Below are positions 11,590-20,405 of a stretch of 64,000 bases of DNA, piece after piece. Position 1 is the stretch's first letter. Each line of letters begins with the position of its first letter. The DNA is taken from positions 1-64,000 of the forward strand of contig NZ_JACBZL010000001.1 in NCBI RefSeq assembly GCF_013408445.1, written 5' to 3'. A program made the translations under genes and the position numbers. Origin of the DNA: Corynebacterium tuberculostearicum (GTDB taxonomy: Bacteria > Actinomycetota > Actinomycetes > Mycobacteriales > Mycobacteriaceae). The notes under the pieces are model-generated. The model saw only the letters and a program-made list of their open reading frames with translations. It was not told where the DNA came from and searched no databases.

Positions 11590-13601
11590 GGCTCCAGCGT
11601 AACGGAGGTGATCCGGTGCAAGGGAAACCGGATGGTAGAGCCATCGGCCGCGCGAGCGTCGATCTGCCCGCCCGCCACGGTCAGCGGGGTGACGGTGCGC
11701 TTCTTTTCGTTGCCGTTTTTGTCCGCATAGCCGATGGTGATCGGCCGGGCAGTGCGTGCGGCGGCGTGGACTATATCGAGGCTGGGAGTGGAAGGTGCGG
11801 CGTCGTCGCGCAGGGTGCGCATCGCCTTCGCGATGTCCGGGGAAGCGGTGGCTCGGCGGGCGGTGGGGGTTGGCAAGGTAGCCGGTTCGGGCGCGACGTT
11901 AAGGCTGGCGCCGCTTTCGTCCTCGGCTGCGGGAGAGAGTCCGTGGTCGCGTAGTCGTTCTAGCAGGTCGTGCACCGGCAATTGAGACACCGCGACGGTG
12001 GGCGCGAGCAGGCGCAAAGGCGCGGCCTTGAGCGCAATCTGGAGGAGCGCCGGGTCCTCGCTGCGCAGGTAGGACAGCGCCGGGCCCGAGCGCAGGGTGC
12101 CATGGCGCTTGGCGACGTCCCCGATGTGGAACTCCAGCGTCTGCGGCACCTCCCCGTGGGCGGCGAAAAAGGCCTGGATTTCCTCCCCAGTCATGCCGCG
12201 ATCCAGTCCGCGGCGCAGGGAAGCATCCGAGATGCGATAGACGCTGGCCAGGCCGGGGGACTCGAGGTCGGCGACTGATTCGAGCCGCTGGTGGGTCTCC
12301 GGATCGAGCGGGCCGGGAACCAATACGGTCATATCCGCTTGGATGAGAAAGTAGTCGACCGTGTCGGGGGTGAGGCGGGCAGCGGCGTCGGGGGCGTCGA
12401 TAAGCACGCTGGTGGGGTGCTCGAGGGCAATGGCGCCGATCCACTCGGCTTCCGCGCGGAGTTCGGCGATGGTCTCGTCCGAAGTGTGAGTGGCAAAGAG
12501 CGGAAAGTGGAAGCGTAGGGATTCTTCGAAGGTGGGTTTCGCCCCACGCAGGTAGACCTGCAGGACCCTTTGTCTAAATTCCGGCAGTCGGTCATTGGTG
12601 TGCGCTAGCGTGCGGCCCTCCTTTGTCCATGGGGAGGCAGTCCATGCCTCGAGAAGAAGTTGCCATTTTTCTGCGAGGCCCGCATCGATCCAGGTCTGGG
12701 CGAGCTCCGTTGGCGCGAGGAAATTGCCGTCGAAGTTTTTCGGCTCGCCGCGGCTGAGCAGGCGGGCGCTCATGCCCAGGCCGATGAGGCGGCGTAACTC
12801 CTGCTCATCAAGGTTGAGGGTTTTGCTCAGGTTGGTGAGCTGGCGAACGCCGACGGTCTTGTCCTTGAGCAGTTCTATCGGCCGCCTGCCTAGGGCGTCA
12901 ATGACGCGCTGCATGCCGCGCACGGCAGAAAGGCCGGCCGCGGTACCGGCATCATCGGCCTTGGAATCCGGGGTAGGGGATTCGGTGATTCCTTCCACCG
13001 GGATTGGTGCGGTGGGCTTGCCGTTGAGCGCCAGGTGCACGGGGCGCGGCAGGCGGACGGTGGTCGCGTCTACGCGCTGGAGCAGCTGCTTGGCGATGAG
13101 CCGCGGAATCGGCCGGGCCGGATCCGCATCGATGGCCGCGTCTCGCGTGGTGCCCAAGCCATTGGAACGCGACAGGGTCTCGAGAACCTTCCGTTCTTCG
13201 TCCGGCAGCTCGGCGATGTCCTCCGGGCTGATCTGGACCTGGTCGAGGAGTGACCAGCCTGTGGGAAGGGCAGGCATGACCTCGGGCGGGATGAGGATGT
13301 TGCCGTAGGCCAGGCCGCGCTCCTTGAGCTGGCGGGTGATATCCGGATTAAGGTCTTCTACTTCTTCGAGTTCCCCTCCGCGGCGCGCGATGTCTTCAAT
13401 TTCCGCAAGCTGCCGTGCAGTGCAGTCCATGAGCGCCCGCGCGATAGAAGTGCGCAGTAGCAGGCGGGTAGCGAGCGCGGCGATGCTCGGGGGTAGCGGA
13501 TTGAGCACATCCGGCCGGTTGCGGAGGATGGTGGCCAGCTCTTCTTCCTCAAGGGAGGCGAGCCACGTGCGGAAATGCGGGAGGTGGGAAGACTGAGTCA
13601 T
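11586..13601 (-). CDS. helicase-associated protein (XPB partner)
   Basis: A 671-residue protein of the family encoded upstream of xpb in actinobacteria (as in the Rv0862c-Rv0861c pair). The N-terminus (HLPHFRTWLASLEEEELATIL, then RPDVL) is a conserved helical region. The middle contains a helicase C-terminal-like domain without ATPase motifs. The last 60 residues (ARPITIGYADKNGNEKKRTV and HRITSVTLEP) look like a WYL-type module. It probably serves as a DNA-binding or regulatory partner of XPB; this is inference from position. Its start is 66 bases from the divergent small gene at 13668. Confidence 0.85.
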   Translation of the reverse strand: MTQSSHLPHFRTWLASLEEEELATILRNRPDVLNPLPPSIAALATRLLLRTSIARALMDCTARQLAEIEDIARRGGELEEVEDLNPDITRQLKERGLAYGNILIPPEVMPALPTGWSLLDQVQISPEDIAELPDEERKVLETLSRSNGLGTTRDAAIDADPARPIPRLIAKQLLQRVDATTVRLPRPVHLALNGKPTAPIPVEGITESPTPDSKADDAGTAAGLSAVRGMQRVIDALGRRPIELLKDKTVGVRQLTNLSKTLNLDEQELRRLIGLGMSARLLSRGEPKNFDGNFLAPTELAQTWIDAGLAEKWQLLLEAWTASPWTKEGRTLAHTNDRLPEFRQRVLQVYLRGAKPTFEESLRFHFPLFATHTSDETIAELRAEAEWIGAIALEHPTSVLIDAPDAAARLTPDTVDYFLIQADMTVLVPGPLDPETHQRLESVADLESPGLASVYRISDASLRRGLDRGMTGEEIQAFFAAHGEVPQTLEFHIGDVAKRHGTLRSGPALSYLRSEDPALLQIALKAAPLRLLAPTVAVSQLPVHDLLERLRDHGLSPAAEDESGASLNVAPEPATLPTPTARRATASPDIAKAMRTLRDDAAPSTPSLDIVHAAARTARPITIGYADKNGNEKKRTVTPLTVAGGQIDARAADGSTIRFPLHRITSVTLEP

Positions 13602-13667
13602 GATGTCACCCCAGTTTAGTTATCGTTTGAGTTACGTTTTTGCGCAAGGTTTGAAATAATAAGGGCT

Positions 13668-13853
13668 ATGTCGAATGAGAAGAAGGGTCACGTTTCCCCG
13701 GCTTGGCCGAAGAACGAAAACCGCGAGCACGCAATCACCGAAATCTCTGCGCCTTTTGCTGGTGCATCCAGCCCCTACGGCGATGATCTGATCTTGCCCA
13801 TGCCGGCAGAGAAGCTGAACTACGTTCACCCTTATACTCGCATCAATCGCTAG
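13668..13853 (+). CDS. small conserved actinobacterial protein
   Basis: A 61-residue hydrophilic protein (MSNEKKGHVSPAWPKNENRE...). It sits divergent from the xpb-partner gene, where mycobacteria carry the small conserved gene Rv0863; I infer, without alignment, that they correspond. No domain is recognised. An AT-rich ATAATAAGG box lies just before the start, consistent with a short or absent leader. A terminator follows immediately. Confidence 0.7.
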   Translation: MSNEKKGHVSPAWPKNENREHAITEISAPFAGASSPYGDDLILPMPAEKLNYVHPYTRINR

Positions 13854-13860
13854 AGTATTT

Positions 13861-13883
13861 CCCCGCTTTAGAGCGGGGATTTT
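13861..13883 (+). terminator. terminator of the small gene at 13668
   Basis: Stem CCCCGCT (13861-13867) pairs with AGCGGGG (13872-13878) around a 4-base loop, followed by ATTTTTC. It lies 8 bases after the stop codon. Confidence 0.88.
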
Positions 13884-13895
13884 TCTTTCATACAA

Positions 13896-13928
13896 AAAGG
13901 GCCCCTTGCTACTGCAAAGGGGCCCTTT
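13896..13928. terminator. bidirectional terminator between convergent genes
   Basis: Stem AAAGGGCCCCTT (13896-13907) pairs with AAGGGGCCCTTT (13917-13928). It has T runs on the right and A runs on the left, so it can end rpf1 transcription coming from the right and back up the terminator at 13861. Confidence 0.88.
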
Positions 13929-13939
13929 ATCGCTATGTC

Positions 13940-14596
<657 letters not shown>

Positions 14597-14780
14597 TTAA
14601 GTGCAAAGAATATGTACCAAAAAGAAAGGGCGGGCGAGGGCAACTTTCTTAACGGCTCTTAAGTGTCTAGGGGACAGCGTAGCGGTTTATAACGAAAGTG
14701 TCACGTTATGGGCACTAAACGGGAAAGAAAAGGGACAAATGTGGTGGGTGAGGGAACATTTTTGCAGGTGAGCAATAATC

Positions 14781-14796
14781 TGTGATCTGTATCACG
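14781..14796. promoter_or_regulatory. GlxR (CRP-type) binding site, predicted
   Basis: TGTGATCTGTATCACG matches the GlxR consensus TGTGA-N6-TCACA with one mismatch in the last position. It lies in the divergent rpf1/cspB intergenic region, 95 bases before cspB and about 210 before rpf1. C. glutamicum rpf genes are reported to respond to the cAMP regulator GlxR, which supports the call. Confidence 0.65.
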
Positions 14797-14851
14797 TAAC
14801 GCGGGTGTGTCGCGGTAGAGTGCGCGACTTCTGTTGTTTTGACCAGGCGGC

Positions 14852-14857
14852 TAAAAT
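14852..14857 (+). promoter_or_regulatory. candidate -10 box of cspB
   Basis: TAAAAT in the context GGCTAAAATAAAG fits the corynebacterial -10 pattern. It would place the transcript start about 27 bases before the cspB ATG. No convincing -35 box is visible, which is common in this genus. Confidence 0.4.
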
Positions 14858-14890
14858 AAAGATTTTCCCCTAGAGAAGAGGTGGGTACCT

Positions 14891-15271
14891 ATGCCTATTG
14901 GCAAAGTGAAGTGGTATGACGCCGAGAAAGGTTTCGGTTTCGTCAGCAACCCGGGCGATGAAGACGTCTATGTTGGCCGCAACGTGCTGCCCAAGGGAGT
15001 AGAGGAACTGTTCCCCGGCCAGCGCATCGACTTCGATTTCGCGGCCGGGCGCCGCGGTCCGCAGGCGCTGCGGGTCAAGGTATTGGATAAGCCGCGTCGC
15101 CGCACGCCGGCCCGCAAGCCGGAAGAGCTCGGCAGCATGGTCTCTGACGTGATGACCTTGCTGGAGTCCCAGATTCAGCCGGTGCTTAATTCCGGCCGCT
15201 ACCCGGAGCGCAAGACTGGGCGCCAGGTAGCAGAAATCCTCCGCGCAATCGCGAAGGATTTGGATAGCTAA
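14891..15271 (+). CDS. cspB: cold-shock domain protein CspB-type
   Basis: A 126-residue protein. Residues 1-65 form a cold-shock domain (GKVKWYDAEKGFGFVSNPG with RNP1 KGFGFV, then DVYVGRNVLP in place of the usual RNP2). This binds single-stranded RNA/DNA and acts as an RNA chaperone. The remaining 60 residues are an actinobacterial helical extension (PEELGSMVSDVMTLLESQ...). The pairing with rpf1 matches C. glutamicum, where the longer CspB lies beside rpf1. Its stop overlaps the convergent gene at 15268 by 4 bases. Confidence 0.88.
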   Translation: MPIGKVKWYDAEKGFGFVSNPGDEDVYVGRNVLPKGVEELFPGQRIDFDFAAGRRGPQALRVKVLDKPRRRTPARKPEELGSMVSDVMTLLESQIQPVLNSGRYPERKTGRQVAEILRAIAKDLDS

Positions 15272-15846
15272 TCAGAAGCCTTCGTGGATTCCTCCGCGGA
15301 GGCTTCTCGTTCTTTATCGGTCATCGTGGTAAGTGACCACACGGTGGCCAAGGGGGTTTCGTCACCGTTGTCATCGGTGCCGATCATCATGGAGGAAATT
15401 TCCACCACCTTGAGGCGGGGACGCTTGCCGGTGGAGGCCTTGATGGGTTCTACCGAGCCTGGGATCGATACCTCGGTGGTCTCGTTCGCGCCGTGTGCGG
15501 TTTCATCGTTGGCGGCGGGGTCATCGTAGATGGAAAGAATCTTCCACTCGTGGTCGGAGATTTCTTCGGGGATCTCCAGTCTGAGGGTGTCATCATCCCC
15601 CACGGTGAGGTTCGGGACCTCGCCTTCCGGGCATTCGGTGCCGGGCTCGCATGCAATGTACGGGGCGACGTCGATGGACTTATCGCCCACGGAGGCGGTG
15701 ACCTTGATGTCGCGGGGATCGGGACCCGGGCGCTGGTTCCACCAGTTTTGGAAGATCACTACGGCGGCGACGATGACCGCCACGACCACGATGAGGGCCA
15801 AGATCTGCAGCAGCGACTTTTTCCTTGCTTCCTTACGGGTTGCCAT
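15268..15846 (-). CDS. DUF2771-like membrane-anchored protein
   Basis: A 192-residue protein: a basic N-terminus (MATRKEARKKS), one membrane helix at about residues 12-32 (LLQILALIVVVAVIVAAVVIF), then an acidic extracytoplasmic domain with a possible CEPGTEC disulfide. It resembles the corynebacterial DUF2771 family, of unknown function. It follows the glutaminyl cyclase-type gene on the same strand. The two now overlap by 14 bases because of a tandem duplication at the end of the upstream gene. Confidence 0.78.
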   Translation of the reverse strand: MATRKEARKKSLLQILALIVVVAVIVAAVVIFQNWWNQRPGPDPRDIKVTASVGDKSIDVAPYIACEPGTECPEGEVPNLTVGDDDTLRLEIPEEISDHEWKILSIYDDPAANDETAHGANETTEVSIPGSVEPIKASTGKRPRLKVVEISSMMIGTDDNGDETPLATVWSLTTMTDKEREASAEESTKASD

Positions 15847-16636
15847 GGGCCTTTACCTTACTCGAACGTGGAAGAGTTACTCGAACGTGGAAGAGTTCTT
15901 CCCACCGCTTGCCGGTAAGCCAGAACTCATCGCCTGTGATGTGTGCGATGCCGTTGAGGACATCATCGGGGTCGGTATAGCGGGATTTATCAATCGCGTC
16001 GGTGGAGATTATGGCGGTTACGCGGCCGGTGGACGGATCGATGCGGTAGATGTTGTCATCCATCCAGACATTGGCGTAGACGGCATCGTCTACGCACTCG
16101 AGTTCATTGATGTCTTCGAGGGGCTTTCCCTCTAGGGTGACGTCGGTAGTAGAGCGCTCCGCGAAGGTCTCGGGGTCCATATGCCGCAGGGTCGCGGAGC
16201 CATCGGACAGGAGGAGATCCTCGCCGGTATTGCACAAGCCCCAGCCCTCGCCCGAGTAGGCGGCGGTATCTACCTGGCGCAGGTCGTGATCGTATTTCAG
16301 GGCTTGGCCGGACTTCCAGGTCAGCTGCCAGATGGAATCGCCGGCTTGGGTAATGCCCTCGCCAAAATAGTGGTTATCCAGGCGCGTTTCGGCCAAGGTT
16401 TCGCCGGTTTCGGGGGAGAAGCGCTCCAGGCGGGATTCTCCCCATTGGCCGGTGCCTAGAAGCAAGTTGCCGTCTGGATCCGTTTCGAGGCCCTGCGTAA
16501 AGGAATTGGGCGGCAGGGAAGCGGTGCCGAGAACCTCGACAGAGAGGTGCTCTACTTCGGGTTCTGCTGGTGTAGAGGAACAGGCGACGAGCGTGCAGGG
16601 GAGGAGAATGCAGGCGGCGCGGGAAAGAAACGACAT
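15833..16636 (-). CDS. lipoprotein glutaminyl-peptide cyclotransferase
   Basis: A 267-residue predicted lipoprotein. The start at 16636 gives a clean signal peptide with lipobox TLVAC (Cys at about residue 19). The remainder is the beta-propeller glutaminyl cyclase family (plant/bacterial type): NSFTQGLETDPDGNLLLGTGQ, then GEGITQAGDSIWQLTWKSG, then DINELECVDDAVYANVW and VLNGIA. These enzymes convert N-terminal Gln to pyroglutamate on exported proteins. Starts 10 and 22 codons upstream exist but would spoil the signal peptide. The last residues (TLPRSSKVKAHGNP) are novel: a 19-bp tandem duplication shifted the frame past the ancestral stop. Confidence 0.87.
   Translation of the reverse strand: MSFLSRAACILLPCTLVACSSTPAEPEVEHLSVEVLGTASLPPNSFTQGLETDPDGNLLLGTGQWGESRLERFSPETGETLAETRLDNHYFGEGITQAGDSIWQLTWKSGQALKYDHDLRQVDTAAYSGEGWGLCNTGEDLLLSDGSATLRHMDPETFAERSTTDVTLEGKPLEDINELECVDDAVYANVWMDDNIYRIDPSTGRVTAIISTDAIDKSRYTDPDDVLNGIAHITGDEFWLTGKRWEELFHVRVTLPRSSKVKAHGNP
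15860..15897. repeat. 19-bp perfect tandem duplication
   Basis: ACTCGAACGTGGAAGAGTT occurs twice back to back (15860-15878 and 15879-15897). It lies inside the 3' end of the glutaminyl cyclase gene and changes its C-terminus. Confidence 0.97.
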
Positions 16637-16674
16637 GCACCATATGTACCATCGCGTGCGCTCCATAATGAATA

Positions 16675-17343
16675 ATGAGGGGCGTGAGTAAGCGAAAAGC
16701 AAATCCGTTGATCGATTCCCGCGCCGTGCGCATCGCGCGCGAGGCGTTGGATGAGGTGGGGGAAGGGGGCGTCGGCAAGCATATCGGCGTCGCCGGGATG
16801 GGCCGAAACGTTGCTACCCACCGATTTGAAGCAGAAATGCCTGGCTACCCCGGCTGGGAATGGCAGGCGGTGCTCGCCTGCGCGGAGGGATCGCGCTACG
16901 TCACCGTCAATGAGGTGGCGCTGGTGCCGGGCGGGGAGGCCCTGCAGCCGCCGGAATGGGTGCCCTATGAGGACCGCGTGCGCCCCGGTGACCTTGGACC
17001 CGGAGACCTGATGCCCCCGGCCGTGGATGATTCCCGCCTAGATGGCAATAACCTATCCACGTCCGGCCTAGAAGACGCCAAGAAGCGCTGGCGCACCGAG
17101 TTCGGCCCAAATACGGATATGGCGGCCAAGGCGCGCCTGCAATGCCGCACCTGCGCGTTTTATGTGCAGCTGATGGACAACTACGGCGTCTGCGCCAATG
17201 AGTACTCGGCGGACGGCCGGGTGGTGCACTCGCGCTATGGCTGCGGCGCGCATTCGCAGACGCGCGTGCGGGAAGAAAAGAACCCGGAAGTGGCCTTCGA
17301 TGATGAAAAGCCCATCTTCCAGGATTTTGAAATCGAGGATTAA
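16675..17343 (+). CDS. DUF3027-like protein with CxxC zinc motif
   Basis: A 222-residue protein of the actinobacterial DUF3027 type, of unknown function. The N-terminal half has GWEWQAVLACAEG and VTVNEVALVPGGEAL. The C-terminal part carries CRTCAFYVQLMDNYGVCANEYS...GCGAHS, a four-cysteine pattern likely to hold a metal. It is divergent from the glutaminyl cyclase gene. A CATAAT box at 16664-16669 suggests a leaderless start at the ATG 16675 or the GTG 16684; GAGGGG lies too close to the GTG to be a clear ribosome binding site. Confidence 0.72.
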   Translation: MRGVSKRKANPLIDSRAVRIAREALDEVGEGGVGKHIGVAGMGRNVATHRFEAEMPGYPGWEWQAVLACAEGSRYVTVNEVALVPGGEALQPPEWVPYEDRVRPGDLGPGDLMPPAVDDSRLDGNNLSTSGLEDAKKRWRTEFGPNTDMAAKARLQCRTCAFYVQLMDNYGVCANEYSADGRVVHSRYGCGAHSQTRVREEKNPEVAFDDEKPIFQDFEIED

Positions 17344-17392
17344 GGCAGCACACTTATGGCGTAAGACTCGCTGTACGTGAAAGGCGCAGGCG

Positions 17393-18796
17393 TTGAAAGT
17401 CACTCTCGATCGCTACTTCCATATCTCTGAACGTGGTTCCTCCATTGGAACCGAGCTACGCGCGGGAACGGTCTCGTTCTTCGCCATGGCCTATATCATC
17501 CTCTTGAACCCGCTCATCCTCGGTACTACCGAGGACGCGGAAGGCTACGCGCTGGGCGTGCCACAGGTCGCCGCCGCCACCGCGCTGGTCGCCGGCGTCA
17601 TGTCCATCCTCTTCGGCGCCATTGCCAAGTATCCCTTCGCCATGGCCGCCGGCTTAGGCATGAATACCTTCGTGGGCGTGAGCATGGTCGCCACCAGCGG
17701 GCTGACCTGGCAAGAATCCATGGGCCTGGTGGTCATCGAGGGCATTATCATCGTCCTGCTGGCCATCTCCGGCTTCCGCACCGCCGTCTTTGACGCCATC
17801 CCGCAGTCCATGAAGGCGGCAATGGGCGTGGGCATCGGCATGTTCATCGCCATGATTGGCCTCGTGGATGGTGGCTTTGTCACCCGCGTGCCGGACGCCG
17901 CGCACACCACCGTGCCGGTGGGCCTGGGCATCAATGGTTCGATTTCTACCTGGCCGGCGCTGGTCTTTGTCATCGGCCTCATTATCTGTTCCTTCATGGT
18001 CATCCGGAACGTGCCGGGCGGGCTCTTCATCGCCATCGTGCTCACCACCGTCATCGCGTTTATTATCCAGGCGTTTACCGGCTCCGAGGACTGGGGCATG
18101 GCCGCGCCCGTGAAGCCGGAGGCGCTCGGCGGCATTCCGGATCTGTCCATCGTGGGCGATGTGAACCTGGTGGGCGCGTTTACGAAGATCGGCGTGGTCT
18201 CCACCATCCTGCTGATTTTTACCCTGTTGCTCACCAACTTCTTCGACGCGATGGGCACCATGACCGGCCTGGGCAAGCAAGGCAAGCTTGTCGACGCCGA
18301 CGGCAACCTCCCCGATATGAAGAAGGCCCTCGTCGTTGAGGGCTTTGGTGCAGTGGCCGGCGGCCTGGGCTCTGCTTCTTCGAATACCGTCTTTGCGGAT
18401 TCCTCCGCCGGTATTGCCGATGGCGCCCGCACGGGCCTAGCCAACCTCATGACCGGTGTGCTGTTCCTCGCCGCGATGTTCCTGACCCCGCTCTATGAGA
18501 TCGTGCCCATCGAGGCCGCCTCTCCGGTACTCGTCATCGTGGGCGTGATGATGGCCGCGCAGCTGACCGAGATCCGCTGGACCAAGATGGAGATCGCCAT
18601 CCCCGCCTTCCTCACCATCGTGACCATGCCGTTTACCTATTCCATTGCCAACGGCATCGGCGTGGGCTTCATCTCCTTCGCGCTCATGTCCACCTTCGCC
18701 GGCAAGGCCAAGGACGTGCACTGGATCATGTGGCTCTTGGCTGGCCTCTTCGTGATTTTCTTTGGCATGGATCCGATTTCCAATGCCATCGGCTAG
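17393..18796 (+). CDS. NCS2-family purine (adenine/guanine/hypoxanthine) permease
   Basis: A 467-residue integral membrane protein of the AzgA-like nucleobase:cation symporter family. It has about 12 membrane helices, the signature AAGLGMNTFVG near residue 90, an LTNFFDAMGTMTGL segment, and a GLGSASSNTVFADSSAGIADGARTG-type motif near residue 330. It takes up purine bases by proton symport. The start is a TTG at 17393 preceded by AAAGG. The gene runs on to the RNA methyltransferase 9 bases later, so the two are probably cotranscribed. Confidence 0.88.
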   Translation: MKVTLDRYFHISERGSSIGTELRAGTVSFFAMAYIILLNPLILGTTEDAEGYALGVPQVAAATALVAGVMSILFGAIAKYPFAMAAGLGMNTFVGVSMVATSGLTWQESMGLVVIEGIIIVLLAISGFRTAVFDAIPQSMKAAMGVGIGMFIAMIGLVDGGFVTRVPDAAHTTVPVGLGINGSISTWPALVFVIGLIICSFMVIRNVPGGLFIAIVLTTVIAFIIQAFTGSEDWGMAAPVKPEALGGIPDLSIVGDVNLVGAFTKIGVVSTILLIFTLLLTNFFDAMGTMTGLGKQGKLVDADGNLPDMKKALVVEGFGAVAGGLGSASSNTVFADSSAGIADGARTGLANLMTGVLFLAAMFLTPLYEIVPIEAASPVLVIVGVMMAAQLTEIRWTKMEIAIPAFLTIVTMPFTYSIANGIGVGFISFALMSTFAGKAKDVHWIMWLLAGLFVIFFGMDPISNAIG

Positions 18797-18805
18797 CCTA
18801 AGGGC

Positions 18806-19612
18806 ATGCTGATTACTGACCCCGCAGACCCTCGCCTGGACGATATTCGGAACCTCAACAAATCCGATAAGTCCGGCGAGGGTCTCGTCATTGCAGAGGG
18901 CCCGCTGGTGGTCTCCCGGCTGGCCGAATCCCGGTTCCCCATGCGCTGCCTCGTGGGCTTTCCCAAGAAGGTAGAGGCCTATTTTTCCGAGTACGGCGAA
19001 CCCGAGTGCCCCATCTACGAGGTCTCTCGCGAGACCCTGGCGGAGGTGGCCGGCTTCGATATGCACCGCGGGCTGGTCGCCGCCGCGGACCGCGCTCCTG
19101 AGCCGGAGGTAAGCGAGATCGTGGAATCTGCCCAGACCATCGCCGTGCTCGAGGGCGTGGGCGATCATGAAAATATCGGCGCCATCTTCCGGCACGCCGC
19201 CGGCATGGGCGTGGACGCGGTGCTGCTGGGCTCCGGTGCGGCGGATCCGCTCTACCGGCGTTCGGTACGCGTGTCCATGGGGCACGTGCTGCGCTTGCCC
19301 TTTGCCCATTTAGAAGGCGGGTTTACTACCTGGCAGCGTTCCTTGCAGGCGCTTGCCGACGCCTCCTTTACCCTCATTTCCTTAACCCCCAACCCCGAAG
19401 CGGTGCACTTGGCCGAGGCCATGCACGGCCTGGATAAGGTGGCGATGCTCGTCGGAGCGGAGGGCCCCGGCCTTACCGAACACGCAATGAAGGCCACCGA
19501 TATACGCGCACGCATACCGATGGCCCCTGGCACCGATTCTCTTAATGTGGCGACCGCCGCCGCCATTTCCTTTTATGAGCGCCAGCGCTCCTTGAGCGAC
19601 TTAAACGTCTGA
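18806..19612 (+). CDS. TrmH/SpoU-family RNA 2'-O-methyltransferase
   Basis: A 268-residue SPOUT methyltransferase. The N-terminal substrate-binding part is followed by the knotted SAM-binding domain: VLEGVGDHENIGAIFRHAAG (motif 1, with Asn-Ile-Gly-Ala), MLVGAEGPGLTEHAM (motif 2) and IPMAPGTDSLNVATAAAI (motif 3). It methylates ribose in rRNA or tRNA; which RNA cannot be read from sequence. The 3' end overlaps the convergent gene at 19573 by 40 bases. Confidence 0.9.
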   Translation: MLITDPADPRLDDIRNLNKSDKSGEGLVIAEGPLVVSRLAESRFPMRCLVGFPKKVEAYFSEYGEPECPIYEVSRETLAEVAGFDMHRGLVAAADRAPEPEVSEIVESAQTIAVLEGVGDHENIGAIFRHAAGMGVDAVLLGSGAADPLYRRSVRVSMGHVLRLPFAHLEGGFTTWQRSLQALADASFTLISLTPNPEAVHLAEAMHGLDKVAMLVGAEGPGLTEHAMKATDIRARIPMAPGTDSLNVATAAAISFYERQRSLSDLNV

Positions 19613-20403
19613 GCGCTCCAATTGCCAATGAGCGATCCCAAGTGCTTGGCGGTGGAGATGATTTCCTCGCCGGTGGATTCCGGCTCGGCGCTATGGTCTT
19701 CGTAATCGTCGTAGTCGTTCAGGCCCAGCTTATTGGCCGACTGCGCGGCTAGTTCTCCCACGGTCCGCTTCGGCTTCGGCGGGTCGATCTTTGGCTCTGG
19801 GCGGCCATCGACGGCGTAGCCCACGACGTCTAGGTCTGGGCCATCGTGCCCGACCTCGATGTCGAGCCAGTATTCCTGCGCCGCTTCCATGATGCCCTGC
19901 GGCTCGAAAGGCAGGGAGATTCCGCCCAGCGGCTCGTATTTTTCGCCCGCCCAGTAGGGCGCCTCAAAGGGTTCGGGCAGGCCGGTGTCCTCGTAGAGGT
20001 GCTCGCGGGTAGCGCACAGGCAGCGCTTGAGATCGCCGCCCTCCCACAGGGCGAAGCCGGCGTAGCCTTCCTTCTCATTGCTCGCCAGCGCAATGACGCG
20101 CTGGGCGGGCACCGCGTTGAGCAGCGTGTCCGGCAGCTGGGAAAGGAGAACAGAATCCCCCTCGCAGACCGTTTGCACCACGGTGATGCCGGGGTAGCCG
20201 CCGATGTAGTACTCGTTCGGATCCGTCTGCGCGGAACGGTTAAGCGGGAATTGCCCAATCGGCGTGACCGGAAAGGTCGGATCCAGCTGGGCGAGGAATT
20301 TCCGGCCAAAGCCGCGATCCGCCTTGGGCTCGGTCTTCAACACCTCTTCCGCATTGGGCTGAGAGATGTACCAGAGAGTAAGTACTGCGTGAGAGATGTC
20401 CAC
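19573..20403 (-). CDS. DUF6928-like conserved protein
   Basis: A 276-residue cytosolic protein. The pattern EYYIGGYPGITVVQT, then QRVIALASNEKEGYAGFALWEGGDLKRCL, then PFEAPYWAGE is that of a conserved actinobacterial family (DUF6928, recalled rather than searched). The C-terminal 80 residues are acidic and Pro-rich, ending in a helix (NWSAQTFKSLKERWRS). It lies 2 bases downstream of sepH and is probably in its operon. Function unknown. Confidence 0.7.
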   Translation of the reverse strand: MDISHAVLTLWYISQPNAEEVLKTEPKADRGFGRKFLAQLDPTFPVTPIGQFPLNRSAQTDPNEYYIGGYPGITVVQTVCEGDSVLLSQLPDTLLNAVPAQRVIALASNEKEGYAGFALWEGGDLKRCLCATREHLYEDTGLPEPFEAPYWAGEKYEPLGGISLPFEPQGIMEAAQEYWLDIEVGHDGPDLDVVGYAVDGRPEPKIDPPKPKRTVGELAAQSANKLGLNDYDDYEDHSAEPESTGEEIISTAKHLGSLIGNWSAQTFKSLKERWRS

Positions 20404-20405
20404 GA

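Noticed and set aside
10651..11730. A 359-codon plus-strand frame opposite xpb
   Set aside because: It is antisense to a clear helicase gene; the product is Gly/Val-rich without domains, typical of a high-GC shadow.
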